Below are positions 1 through 13,476 of a DNA stretch of 64,000 nt, piece by piece. Position 1 is the stretch's first letter, and each line of letters starts with the position of its first letter. This DNA is from Arthrobacter sp. PvP023 (GTDB lineage Bacteria; Actinomycetota; Actinomycetes; Actinomycetales; Micrococcaceae). Location: NCBI RefSeq assembly GCF_017832975.1, contig NZ_JAFIBI010000001.1:4216001-4280000 (forward strand), given 5' to 3'. Below the pieces are notes generated by a model. The model had not been told where the DNA came from. It did no database searches and saw nothing but the letters and a program-made list of their open reading frames with translations. A program made the position numbers and the translations under genes.

Positions 1-572
1 CCACGATCAGGATTAACGACCCGGGAATCGCCGAAGCAGCAACCAGCCACCTCATCAGGCTGGGGCACACCCGGATCGCCCACATGACCGGCGACGCCTC
101 CTACCAGCAGGATTTCCGGCTCCCCGGAACGCGTCAAGGCGGCTTCGAGAAAGCCATGGCGGCTGCCGGGGTTCCCGTCCGTCCGGAATGGCAGGTCTCC
201 GCCGACTTCACCATCCAGGGCGCCTACGCGAGTGCCCGGCAATTGCTCGGGGGCACGTCCGAACGCCCCACGGCGGTGTTCGCGGCTTCAGACGAGATGG
301 CCATCGGAACCATCCTGGCCGCACGGGACTTCGGTCTGCGGATCCCCTATGACCTGTCCGTCATTGGAATCGACGGACATGAGCTTGGTGAAGTATTCGG
401 CCTCACCACCTTCGACCAGGACGCCCGTGGACAGGGAGCCTTGGCGGTCCGTCTCCTGCTGGCGGGCCTTGAGGACGCAGCCGACGGCGGTGCAACCGAT
501 ACGGAGTTCCCCACGAACTTCGTGGTCAGGTCCAGCACCTCCGTGCCACCGGCAGACGCTGCGCAGCGCTGA
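1..572 (+). CDS. LacI-family transcriptional regulator, C-terminal part (5' end outside window)
   Basis: The reading frame is open from base 3 to the TGA at 570-572, so about 190 C-terminal residues of a roughly 340-residue regulator are present and the DNA-binding domain lies outside the window. The visible part is the periplasmic-binding-protein-like sensor domain. Typical landmarks are HLIRLGHTRIAHMTG, a FAASDEMAIG segment and the SVIGIDGHELGEVFGLTTF stretch that lines the ligand pocket in LacI/GalR proteins. An in-frame ATG at 84 is internal and not the start. The family represses sugar-use genes and releases DNA on effector binding. The ligand and target genes cannot be told from here. 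Confidence 0.9.
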   Translation, partial: TIRINDPGIAEAATSHLIRLGHTRIAHMTGDASYQQDFRLPGTRQGGFEKAMAAAGVPVRPEWQVSADFTIQGAYASARQLLGGTSERPTAVFAASDEMAIGTILAARDFGLRIPYDLSVIGIDGHELGEVFGLTTFDQDARGQGALAVRLLLAGLEDAADGGATDTEFPTNFVVRSSTSVPPADAAQR

Positions 573-589
573 CGTCTCCGAGGGTATCG

Positions 590-1129
590 CTAGGCGGCCG
601 GCGCGCGCGAGTACAGCTCCCGCTCCATGATGATCTCTTTCTTCCCGGGATCGAGCGCATAGGCTTCCCGCCGCCCCGTGTCACCGAAGCCGTGGCGCGC
701 GTAGAAAGCCAGGGCACGGGTATTGTCTTCGTGGACGCCGAGCTGCAGCAGTCCGCACTCAAGCTCACCTGCTGCGGCCTCGACCGACCTGCCGAGCATC
801 TCGTCGGCGAGGCCGCTTCCCCGATACGGTACGGCCACATAAACACTAATGAGCATGGCTTGGCGCTGCCGATTAGGCTCCTGGGAATGCTTCACCACCA
901 CACGCATCAGGCCACAGAACACATTGGTCCTCGAACCGTCCTCAGCAACGAACGTCACACTTCCGGGAGCGGTCATCGCAGCGGCGCGGCTCCGCCATTG
1001 GCCCTCGGTCTGCGCCTGGGCGGACGCCAGGGATTCAACGTAAGCCGTTGGGGTATCGGCCAGCATTTCCAGCCTCACGGCGCGCAAGGATGCCCACTCC
1101 CCCTCAGCCATGCGCCGTACCCTAGCCAA
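590..1129 (-). CDS. GNAT family N-acetyltransferase
   Basis: A 179-residue single-domain GNAT protein. The N-terminal strand (VRRMAEGEWASLRAVRLEML), the core VYVAVPYRGSGLADEML, which contains the acetyl-CoA-binding R/Q-x-x-G-x-G/A-type loop, and the C-terminal ALAFYARHGFGDTGRRE motif are all typical. It would transfer an acetyl group from acetyl-CoA to an amine, with the substrate unknown. The TTG start at 1129 overlaps the stop of the upstream SRPBCC gene by eight bases, which implies translational coupling. An ATG at 1111, preceded by an AGGG, is an alternative start but would cut into the first conserved strand. It faces the LacI gene tail to tail. Confidence 0.85.
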   Translation of the reverse strand: MARVRRMAEGEWASLRAVRLEMLADTPTAYVESLASAQAQTEGQWRSRAAAMTAPGSVTFVAEDGSRTNVFCGLMRVVVKHSQEPNRQRQAMLISVYVAVPYRGSGLADEMLGRSVEAAAGELECGLLQLGVHEDNTRALAFYARHGFGDTGRREAYALDPGKKEIIMERELYSRAPAA

Positions 1130-1613
1130 CTACACCACCCATGAACCGGGCAAAGCGGGCCAGTACGTCCGGCCAGCCGGCATCGTATTCAGCGCGTGTT
1201 ACGGCAGGGTTTTCGGCACCCTCCCAGCCGTCGTGGACGAGGCGAAGCCCTGTGCCGCCGTCCACTGCCCTAAAAGCCACGCGGAGCTCGGTAGCCCACA
1301 ACGCAGTGGTCCCCGGGTGCCAGCTGGCATGGAAAGACAACGGCGGCTGCCAGTCGTCGATCATTCCCCACACCGCGGTCCGGCCATCATCCGCGGTTTC
1401 CATGACCAGGTTCTCTTCGAACTCCACGTAAGAACCCGTACCGAAGACACTGTGGTCCTCGAGCGGCCACCAGAGGTGGGTGTGTTCGGTGAACCCAATG
1501 AACGCCTTGGAGACCGGACCGGGCACCACCACAGTGTGCACCACGGCGTCGAGGCCATCCACGGGATCGGGTGCTTCGTCCGCAGGGAATGCGTGGCTGA
1601 AGAGGTTATCCAT
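1122..1613 (-). CDS. SRPBCC (AHSA1-like) domain protein
   Basis: A 163-residue protein of the START/Bet v1-like SRPBCC fold, AHSA1 or SRPBCC_10 type. The opening VVHTVVVPGPVSKAFIGFTE, the HLWWPLEDHSVFG segment, and a later GLRLVHDGWEG followed by a C-terminal helix ending near FARFMGG are typical. Members bind hydrophobic ligands or act as toxin-resistance or activator proteins, but nothing here fixes the ligand. The ATG at 1613 is chosen over an in-frame GTG at 1619 and a TTG at 1622. Its stop overlaps the start of the GNAT gene, so the two are probably co-transcribed. The upstream side is occupied by tandem repeats. Confidence 0.8.
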   Translation of the reverse strand: MDNLFSHAFPADEAPDPVDGLDAVVHTVVVPGPVSKAFIGFTEHTHLWWPLEDHSVFGTGSYVEFEENLVMETADDGRTAVWGMIDDWQPPLSFHASWHPGTTALWATELRVAFRAVDGGTGLRLVHDGWEGAENPAVTRAEYDAGWPDVLARFARFMGGVVG

Positions 1614-1632
1614 GCTCACCAACTTTACCCGG

Positions 1633-1791
1633 GCGCTCTCTCACCTTTCGCACTCCCCCGGGCGACGCTCTCTCAGTTGTGGCGGGTGGTTTCCGGACGC
1701 TCTCTCAGTTGTGGCGGGTTGTTTCCGGACGCTCTCTCAGTTGTGGCGGGTTGTTTCGGGATGCTCTCTCGGTGGTGGCGGGGGTTCGAGG
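1633..1791. repeat. Tandem array of about 32-bp units (core ACGCTCTCTCAGTTGTGGCG)
   Basis: Three consecutive 32-base units start at 1665, 1697 and 1729 and differ at only a few positions. A degenerate fourth unit covers 1761-1791 and a half copy lies at 1633-1653. Each begins with a-c/t-GCTCTCTC followed by a GTGGCGGG element and a TTTCCGG-like end. The array fills the region just upstream of the SRPBCC gene. The same core recurs singly at other loci in the window (see findings). It is not a CRISPR array because there are no spacers between units. Confidence 0.85.
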
Positions 1792-1841
1792 GCGGTGCCT
1801 GGTTCGGGTGCCCGGGCCGGGTGCCCGGAAGGCGCAGGTAG

Positions 1842-1925
1842 TGAGAGAGGGTGTGTCGGGAGGGGTGCCGGATCTGAGAGAGGGTGTGTCGGGAGGGGTG
1901 CCGGATCTGAGAGAGGATCTGGATG
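1842..1925. repeat. Second tandem repeat, two identical 33-bp units plus a partial third
   Basis: Units at 1842-1874 and 1875-1907 are identical, each starting TGAGAGAGGGTGTGTCGGG. A third copy starting at 1908 decays after about ten bases. The TGAGAGAG start is the complement of the CTCTCTCA core in the neighbouring array, so the two arrays face each other across about 50 bp of G-rich sequence. No gene is seen between 1792 and 1973. Confidence 0.8.
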
Positions 1926-1973
1926 TGGGAGAGGGTGTGGGTGTGGGGTGGGGGTTTTGGTGGTTAACGTGGG

Positions 1974-2005
1974 AGAGCCCCAACCAGTTGCCTGGTTGGG
2001 GCTCT
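1974..2005 (-). terminator. Terminator-like hairpin after the rRNA operon
   Basis: A perfect 14-bp stem (AGAGCCCCAACCAG with its complement) closes a 4-base TTGC loop, 14 bases past the 3' end of 5S rRNA on the minus strand. No long T tract follows, so it may act as an intrinsic terminator of the strong-stem actinobacterial type. Confidence 0.75.
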
Positions 2006-2018
2006 CGACCTGAATGAT

Positions 2019-2138
2019 GTTCCGGCGGTGACCTACTCTCCCACACCCTCCCGGGTGCAGTACCATCGGCGCTGTGGGTCTTAGCTTCCGGGTTCGGAAT
2101 GGGACCGGGCGTTTCCCCCACGCTATGACCGCCGTAAC
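2019..2138 (-). rRNA. rrf: 5S ribosomal RNA
   Basis: About 117-120 nt on the minus strand. The transcript begins near GTTACGGCGGTCATAGCG and ends near GTCACCGCCGGAAC, so the 5' and 3' ends pair as the 5S helix I. The internal CCCATTCCGAACCCGGAAGC is the conserved 5S loop region. It is the last gene of the rRNA operon. Exact ends are estimated to within a few bases. Confidence 0.93.
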
Positions 2139-2368
2139 CCTTCTACCCGGACCCCCGGCATGCGCCCGGGGTTGGGAAATCAGTGGTTACAACATGCTCC
2201 TGCCGGTCAGGGCAGGTGTGGTGTTGTTATTTTGTTGTGGTTTTGTTCCTGCAACGCAACGGGTTTGTTGGTTGGGAACCACATAGTGGACGCAAGCAGT
2301 CTTGTTTTCTTTTTACCCCTTTCATGGTGTGAACGTCTTTTGAATCCGTTCACGAAAGGGGTGTGTGG
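2139..2368. other. 23S-5S intergenic spacer with half of the pre-23S processing stem
   Basis: There is no gene here. Positions 2276-2298 are complementary, with two G-U pairs, to 5615-5637 in the 16S-23S spacer, so the two spacers can pair across 23S rRNA. Two shorter hairpin elements, one around 2327-2361 (AACG/CGTT type) and one next to 5S, are also visible. Confidence 0.7.
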
Positions 2369-7521
<5,153 letters not shown>

Positions 7522-7760
7522 GTAAAACAAAAACAGACACAACCAGGCACCACGGGAAAACGCGGAACCAGACTGCACAAAATTTGAAACCAGCTGTAAA
7601 AACCAGACCACACCACGGGGTGGCGGATCCAGTCAATTCAACCAATCCATAAAATAAATTGGTATCAACAAACTTGGCACACTATTGAGTTCTCAAACAA
7701 CAGACACACCCGGCACCACCACAACATCCCAGCCGTGGATCGCTCCGGAGCAACTTGTCT
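7522..7760 (-). other. rRNA operon leader
   Basis: Untranslated leader of the operon on the minus strand. It contains a TTGTTTGAGAACTCAATAG element (complement about 7683-7701) that is nearly repeated in the 16S-23S spacer. In other actinobacteria such sequences belong to the antitermination or processing signals of rrn operons. It also has an AACCAAT...ATTGGTT-type inverted repeat near 7638-7664. No coding region is credible here. Confidence 0.65.
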
Positions 7761-7789
7761 AACTTACCCGCTCGCTTCACCCGAGTCAA
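7761..7789 (-). promoter_or_regulatory. Candidate rRNA operon promoter
   Basis: On the minus strand a TTGACT -35 (complement 7784-7789) is followed after exactly 17 bases by TAAGTT as -10 (complement 7761-7766), about 240 bases upstream of the 16S 5' end. The -35 matches the actinobacterial rrn consensus well and the -10 moderately. Additional promoters further upstream are possible. Confidence 0.65.
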
Positions 7790-7917
7790 TTCGGCCATCC
7801 CGACTCACAGTGCTTGTGGCATTCCGTGTTGTCTGGGCTGGCCAACTCCGGGGAGCAGCGCGGAAATAAACTCTACCACCAGTTCGGCGAGGATACAAAG
7901 CCGTATCCCACAAGCAT

Positions 7918-7955
7918 GGGAAAAGCCCGGAATCACAAGGATTCCGGGCTTTCCC
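7918..7955 (-). terminator. Terminator downstream of mak-glgB
   Basis: An inverted repeat of about 16 bp (AAGCCCGGAATC and complement) with a 5-base loop lies 44 bases past the stop of the branching-enzyme gene. The arms end in AAAA/TTTT-rich sequence, which fits an intrinsic terminator that separates this operon from the co-directional rRNA operon. Confidence 0.8.
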
Positions 7956-7998
7956 AGCGACTCAACGCCGCCGGATCAGCTGACAGACTGCCGTCAGG

Positions 7999-10900
7999 TC
8001 AGCTGGCCAGCTTGAAGAACGCGGCGCCGAGCGGAGGCAGCGTAACGGTCAGCGTCGCCGGCTGGCCGTCCTGCCCCTCGGTGCTAGCCGTGAGTGCGCC
8101 TTGGTTCAGCACTCCCGAACCGCCGTAGCTGGAGTGGTCCGTGTTGAGGACTTCCTGCCAGGCCCCCGCCGCAGGTACGCCCAGGGTGTAGCCCTGGTGC
8201 GGGCCGCCGGAGAAGTTGATCGCGCACACCAGCGGATTGCCATCGGTATCCCACCGGATAAACGACAGGACGTTGCGGTCGGCGTCCCCACCGTTGATCC
8301 ACTGGAATCCGCCCGGTTCGTTGTCCCGTTCGTAAAGTGCCGGAGTCGATGAGTAGAGCTCGTTCAGGTCCTTGGTGAGCAGCTGGACGCCGCGGTGCGC
8401 GGGGATGTCCGCCAAGTACCAGTCCAGGCCGTGCTGTTCGGACCATTCCGCTTCCTGGCCGAATTCAGTGCCCATGAAGATCAGCTGCTTGCCGGGATGA
8501 GCCCACTGGTACGCCAGGAACGCACGGAGGTTGGCCAGCTGCTGCCAGCGGTCACCGGGCATTTTCCGGAGCATGGAGCCTTTGCCGTGCACAACTTCGT
8601 CGTGACTGATGGGCAGCAGGAAGTTTTCCGTGAATGCGTATACCAGCGAGAAGGTCACCGTTCCGTGGTGCCACTTGCGGTTGATCGGATCTTCGGATGT
8701 GTACTTGAGCGAGTCGTGCATCCAGCCCATGTTCCATTTGAGGCCGAAGCCCAGGCCGCCGACGCTGGTCGGGGCGGTCACGCCGGGGAATGCGGTGGAC
8801 TCCTCCGCGATCATCACAGCGCCCGGGTGGGTCTTGTAGACCGTAGCGTTCGCTTCCTGCAGGAAGGAGATGGCCTCAAGGTTCTCGCGGCCGCCGTACC
8901 TGTTGGGCTGCCACTGGCCTTCCTCGCGTGAGTAGTCGAGGTACAGCATCGATGCCACGGCATCCACCCGGAGGCCGTCGATGTGGAACTCGTCCAGCCA
9001 GTAGAGCGCATTGGATACCAGGAAGTTGCGGACTTCCGTCCGGCCGAAGTCGAAGATCAGCGTGCCCCAGTCGGGGTGCTCGCCAAGGTTAGGGTCGGCG
9101 TGCTCGTACAATGGCTCGCCGTCGAACTGGGCCAGGGCCCATGCGTCCTTGGGGAAGTGGGCCGGCACCCAGTCAAGAAGGACGCCGATTCCTTCCTGGT
9201 GCAGGGCATCCACGAGGAACCTGAATTCGTCGGGGTGGCCGAACCTGGACGTGGGAGCGAAGTAGGACGTCACCTGATAGCCCCACGAGCCGCCGAAGGG
9301 GTGCTCCGCCACCGGCATGAACTCCACGTGGGTGAAGCCGAGCCACTTGACGTACTCCACGAGTTCCTTGGCCAGCTCCCGGTACCCCAGCCCGAGCCGC
9401 CAGGATCCAAGGTGGACCTCGTACACGCTCATCGGCGAATTGTGCGGGTCCCGCTCGGCGCGGGCCGCCATCCAGTCCTCGTCTTTGAAGGCGTATGCGG
9501 ACTCAACGACACGCGACGCCGTGAGCGGCGGGACCTCGGTTCCGAATGCCAGGGGGTCGGCTTTTTCCACCCAGTGGCCGGCTTTGGTCTTGATTTCAAA
9601 CTTGTAGCACGCCCCTGCTAAAACGCCCGGGATGAAGAGTTCCCAGACGCCGGATGAGCCTAGGGAGCGCATCGAGTTTTCCCGGCCGTCCCAGGCGTTG
9701 AAGTCACCCTTGACCCTGACAGCCTGTGCATTCGGCGCCCACACGGCGAACGAAACGCCGTCCACGTCGCCGAGCGAAGACTTGTAGTGCTGGACGTGCG
9801 CGCCCAGGACTTCCCACAGCTTCTCGTGGCGGCCTTCACCGATCAGGTGCAGGTCCACTTCACCGACCGTGGGCAGGTAGTGGTACGGATCGTCCGTAGC
9901 CTGCGGAGGCACACCCTCGTAGGTTACTTCCAGCCGGTAGTCGGGAACGTGGCCCGGCTGGAGGGGTTCGAGCACGGCAGCCCAGACGCCGTCGGCCTCG
10001 TGCGTCATGGGTACCGACCCGGCGGCGGTCACCACGGACACGGCGGAGGCAAGGTGCTTCACGGTGCGGACGGTGACATGACCGTGGTCGTCAAGGTGCG
10101 CGCCCAGCACGGAGTGCGGGGCGTGGTATTCGCCTGACGCCACCTTTGCAAGCGTCTCCGCGTCCACCTGGAGGGGCGAACCGGGCCGGTCTGTACGTGC
10201 TGAGCCTGTCATTTTGTTACCTTCCGCTGCGGCTCCGGCTGAAGCGCCGGAACCTGTACTGCTGAGGAGACGTCGTGAGGCATTCACCGGAATGTCCAGC
10301 CATCCGGGCCTGTTCCGCAACTCATAAACAACTTCATACAACGCCTTGTCCAGCCACAATGCCACAAACAGGGGCGAGCCGCGGTCAATGGTCCCGGGCG
10401 TAATTTCGCCATACCCCGCAAGGAACGCTTCGGCGCAGTCGTCCACCCACGAACCGGGTACATGCACGCCTTCCCGCTCGCGTTCGGCGGCACCGGCGGC
10501 ATAGTCGAAGGACCGCAGCATGCCGACGACGTCGCGCAGCGGCACGTCAGGGAAGTTGCGTTCCGCGATGGGCCTCAGCGGCTCACCTTCGAAGTCCAGG
10601 ATGGCCCAGCGTTCCGGCTCCCCCGGGTGCCCCGGCACCTGCAGGATCTGCCCCAGGTGGAGGTCACCGTGGATCCGCTGCAGCGCCCCGGCGTTGCTCC
10701 CTTCCAGCTGCGTGAGCAGGCCGGCAAGCGCGTCGTCGTACTGCCCGACGGCGCGACCGGCTTCCGCCCACGACTGACGTACGCGCTGGGCTACTCCGGG
10801 AGCTATGTCCTTTCCCGGCGCGGATTCCGCAGCCAGGCCCAGCGCCTCTGCCAGGCGGCGGTGCACTGTCGCGGTTGCTACGCCCAGGGAATGGGCTTCG

Positions 10901-11673
10901 GAAGTGAAGTCAGTGCCGGAACTTGCGGCATCGACGGCCAGCCGCCAGGCGTCCCGGCCGCCGGCCAGAAACTCATGGGCGACAGCCAGTTCGCCTTCAA
11001 CGGTCCGCGGATTGTCCGCGGCGGCGTCCAGCGGATCTTGCCACTCGCCCGTGACCCAGCCGAGAGTGGCGGGCACTTCGGAGGTCCCGGCCTGGGTGAG
11101 GGCAGCACCGATTTCCACTTCCGGATTCCGTCCTTCGGACAGCACACGGAAGAATTTGACGATCGCCGCGGAGCCGCCGTCGTCCACTATCACCGAACTG
11201 TTTGACTGCTCACCGGAGAGGACCTTCACGGTCCCGGTGGCGGTGGGCAGCCGGTAGTCGGAGGGCACGAGGTGGCCAACGGCCTTTCCTTCCGGCGAGG
11301 TCCCGCCGCTTCGCATCAGTTCCAGCCACGCCGAGACAAACACGGGGTCATGGACGGCGTCGTAGATCCAGCGCCGTTCATGGGCGGCGTCGCCGCCCTC
11401 GCCGACCAGCGCCGCCTCCTTGCCGGTCAGGGGTTCAACGCGATAGCTGAGCGGGACCTGTACAACATCGGTGCGGCTGCCGCCGTCGGCCGTGGAATAG
11501 GTGACAGCCGCGAGGAACACCTCAAGGCCCACCTCGCCGCTGCCGTCGTCCAGGCGCACCCCGCCGACGGGTGACAGCGTGAAGTCACCCGTCTTGACGG
11601 GGAACCAGCGCTGGCGCGGCAGCCAGCCGCGGAGCAGTTCGGCGAGAGAGGGGTGGAGTGTGGATTGGGTCAT
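7999..11673 (-). CDS. glgB: Fused maltokinase and 1,4-alpha-glucan branching enzyme
   Basis: A 1224-residue two-enzyme fusion. Residues 1-475 are a maltokinase: an N-cap domain (about 1-115), a kinase fold with HGDLHLGQ at 336-343 and DFEGEPLRP at 360-368. This part makes maltose-1-phosphate from maltose and ATP. After a Gly/Ala/Ser linker (about 470-487) comes a complete GlgB. It has a CBM48-like N domain, then the GH13 core with nucleophile Asp904 in DGLRVDAV, acid/base Glu957 in IAEEST, and SHDEVVHGK. GlgB makes alpha-1,6 branches. The gene starts one base after the treS stop, so it is the third gene of the glgE-treS operon. An in-frame ATG at 10212, at the linker/GlgB junction and preceded by GGAAGG, could give GlgB alone. 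Confidence 0.93.
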   Translation of the reverse strand: MTQSTLHPSLAELLRGWLPRQRWFPVKTGDFTLSPVGGVRLDDGSGEVGLEVFLAAVTYSTADGGSRTDVVQVPLSYRVEPLTGKEAALVGEGGDAAHERRWIYDAVHDPVFVSAWLELMRSGGTSPEGKAVGHLVPSDYRLPTATGTVKVLSGEQSNSSVIVDDGGSAAIVKFFRVLSEGRNPEVEIGAALTQAGTSEVPATLGWVTGEWQDPLDAAADNPRTVEGELAVAHEFLAGGRDAWRLAVDAASSGTDFTSEAHSLGVATATVHRRLAEALGLAAESAPGKDIAPGVAQRVRQSWAEAGRAVGQYDDALAGLLTQLEGSNAGALQRIHGDLHLGQILQVPGHPGEPERWAILDFEGEPLRPIAERNFPDVPLRDVVGMLRSFDYAAGAAEREREGVHVPGSWVDDCAEAFLAGYGEITPGTIDRGSPLFVALWLDKALYEVVYELRNRPGWLDIPVNASRRLLSSTGSGASAGAAAEGNKMTGSARTDRPGSPLQVDAETLAKVASGEYHAPHSVLGAHLDDHGHVTVRTVKHLASAVSVVTAAGSVPMTHEADGVWAAVLEPLQPGHVPDYRLEVTYEGVPPQATDDPYHYLPTVGEVDLHLIGEGRHEKLWEVLGAHVQHYKSSLGDVDGVSFAVWAPNAQAVRVKGDFNAWDGRENSMRSLGSSGVWELFIPGVLAGACYKFEIKTKAGHWVEKADPLAFGTEVPPLTASRVVESAYAFKDEDWMAARAERDPHNSPMSVYEVHLGSWRLGLGYRELAKELVEYVKWLGFTHVEFMPVAEHPFGGSWGYQVTSYFAPTSRFGHPDEFRFLVDALHQEGIGVLLDWVPAHFPKDAWALAQFDGEPLYEHADPNLGEHPDWGTLIFDFGRTEVRNFLVSNALYWLDEFHIDGLRVDAVASMLYLDYSREEGQWQPNRYGGRENLEAISFLQEANATVYKTHPGAVMIAEESTAFPGVTAPTSVGGLGFGLKWNMGWMHDSLKYTSEDPINRKWHHGTVTFSLVYAFTENFLLPISHDEVVHGKGSMLRKMPGDRWQQLANLRAFLAYQWAHPGKQLIFMGTEFGQEAEWSEQHGLDWYLADIPAHRGVQLLTKDLNELYSSTPALYERDNEPGGFQWINGGDADRNVLSFIRWDTDGNPLVCAINFSGGPHQGYTLGVPAAGAWQEVLNTDHSSYGGSGVLNQGALTASTEGQDGQPATLTVTLPPLGAAFFKLAS

Positions 11674-11674
11674 T

Positions 11675-13471
11675 TCAGCCTTCGATGGACAGGACCGGCA
11701 TGGCCTGGGTAAACGGCGAGGCCGGGTTGGAAGCAGCGGATCGGATCCGCAGCCAGAAGAAATCGTGGCTGCCGAGCGTCAGCGTAAGACGTCCGTCGTC
11801 GCCGATGGCCGGGAACGGCTGGCCGCCGAAAACGTCCCGGAGGCCGCGGCCGGCATACTGCGGAATCCGCAGCGTGGTGGCCACGGGATGCTGCGAGAGG
11901 TTGAAGGCGCACAGGATCGATTCGGCGTCTTCACCCGCCGCGTTGTCCGGGCCCAGCTCCCGCAGGTAGGCAAGCACGACGTCGTGATCCGCCTCGACGT
12001 GCTTGAACGTGCCAAGCCCGAAAGCGGGGTGGTTCTTCCGGACGCTGAGGATCTGCCGGGTCCACCGGAGCAGCGAGCCGGAGTGCGCGGCCTCGGCCTC
12101 CACATTGGCCATGCCGTAGTTGTACACCAGCGACTGGATGACCGGCAGGTAGAGCTTGCCCGGATCCGCGTGCGAGAAGCCCGCATTGCGGTCCGGGTTC
12201 CACTGCATGGGGGTGCGGACGGCGTCGCGGTCCTCAAGCCAGATGTTGTCGCCCATGCCGATTTCATCGCCGTAATACAGGAACGGGCTCCCTGGCAGCG
12301 AAAGCAGCAGGGCATTGATGAGCTCAATCTCGGACCGGGAATTATCCAGCAGTGGTGCCAGCCTGCGGCGGATGCCAATGTTGGCTCGCATGCGGGGGTC
12401 CGGTGCGTACCAGCCGAGCATGGCCGCGCGTTCGTCGGCAGTGACCATTTCCAGAGTGAGTTCGTCGTGGTTGCGCAGGAAGGTTCCCCACTGGGCGCCT
12501 TCGGGAATGTCAGGGGTGTCCTTCATCGTCTCGATGATGGGCGCCGCTTTCTGGTCCCGCAGCGCGTAGTAGAGGCGCGGCATGATCGGGAAGTGGAAGG
12601 CCATGTGGCACTCGGGTTCTTCCTCGGTGCCGAAGTACTCCACTACCTCGACCGGCGGCTGGTTGGCCTCGGCAATGATGACCCTGCCCGGGTAGTTCTC
12701 GTCCACCATCTTCCGCAGCTTGCGCAGGAAATCGTGAGTGGCGGGCAGGTTCTCGCAGTTGGTGCCCTCTTCCTCGAACAGGTACGGGATGGCGTCTGCG
12801 CGGAAACCGTCGATCCCCTGATCCAGCCAGAACCGGACGACGTCGAAAAGAGCGTCGATGACCTTCGGGTTCTCAAAGTTCAGGTCGGGCTGGTGGCTGA
12901 AGAACCGGTGCCAGAAGAACTGCCGCCGGATGGGGTCGAAGGTCCAGTTGGATTCTTCGGTGTCCACGAAGATGATGCGGGCATCCTGGTACTTCTCGTC
13001 GGTATCGCTCCAGACGTAGAAGTCGCCGAACGGTCCGTCAGGGTCCTTGCGGGACTCCTGGAACCACGGGTGCTGGTCCGAGGTGTGGTTCAGCGGCAGG
13101 TCGATGATCACGCGCACGCCGCGGGCGTGGGCTTCGGCCACGAGCCGCTTGAAGTCGCTGATGGTGCCGAACTCGTCCAGGACAGAGTTGTAGTCCGAGA
13201 TGTCGTAGCCACCGTCACGGAGCGGCGACTGGAAGAACGGCGGCAGCCAGAGGCAGTCGACGCCCAGCCACTGCAGGTAGTCCAGTTTTTCGATGAGCCC
13301 GTGGAAATCGCCCGACCCGTCGCCGTTTCCGTCTGCAAAGCCGCGGACCAGGACTTCGTAAAACACTGCTTTGCGGTACCACAGGGGATCGTGTTGCAGG
13401 CCGGGGGCGTTGAGTTCGAACGTGCCCTTGGGGGTGAAATGCTGGCTCGGGTTCTGCGGACTAAAACTCAC
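11675..13471 (-). CDS. treS: Maltose alpha-D-glucosyltransferase / trehalose synthase
   Basis: A 598-residue GH13 enzyme that interconverts trehalose and maltose. The start region WYRKAVFYEVLVRGFADGNG is diagnostic for TreS. Catalytic residues are visible as Asp226 (GFRAD), Glu268 (VIIAEAN) and Asp336 (FLRNHDE). Length matches stand-alone TreS, without the fused maltokinase some bacteria carry at its C terminus; here that kinase is fused to GlgB instead. It sits five bases after glgE and one base before mak-glgB, so the three are surely one operon. In this setting it supplies maltose to the kinase. Confidence 0.96.
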   Translation of the reverse strand: MSFSPQNPSQHFTPKGTFELNAPGLQHDPLWYRKAVFYEVLVRGFADGNGDGSGDFHGLIEKLDYLQWLGVDCLWLPPFFQSPLRDGGYDISDYNSVLDEFGTISDFKRLVAEAHARGVRVIIDLPLNHTSDQHPWFQESRKDPDGPFGDFYVWSDTDEKYQDARIIFVDTEESNWTFDPIRRQFFWHRFFSHQPDLNFENPKVIDALFDVVRFWLDQGIDGFRADAIPYLFEEEGTNCENLPATHDFLRKLRKMVDENYPGRVIIAEANQPPVEVVEYFGTEEEPECHMAFHFPIMPRLYYALRDQKAAPIIETMKDTPDIPEGAQWGTFLRNHDELTLEMVTADERAAMLGWYAPDPRMRANIGIRRRLAPLLDNSRSEIELINALLLSLPGSPFLYYGDEIGMGDNIWLEDRDAVRTPMQWNPDRNAGFSHADPGKLYLPVIQSLVYNYGMANVEAEAAHSGSLLRWTRQILSVRKNHPAFGLGTFKHVEADHDVVLAYLRELGPDNAAGEDAESILCAFNLSQHPVATTLRIPQYAGRGLRDVFGGQPFPAIGDDGRLTLTLGSHDFFWLRIRSAASNPASPFTQAMPVLSIEG

Positions 13472-13476
13472 GTATG

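Noticed and set aside
1665..1907. Possible CRISPR array
   Set aside because: The repeats are directly adjacent with no unique spacers, and no cas gene is in the window.
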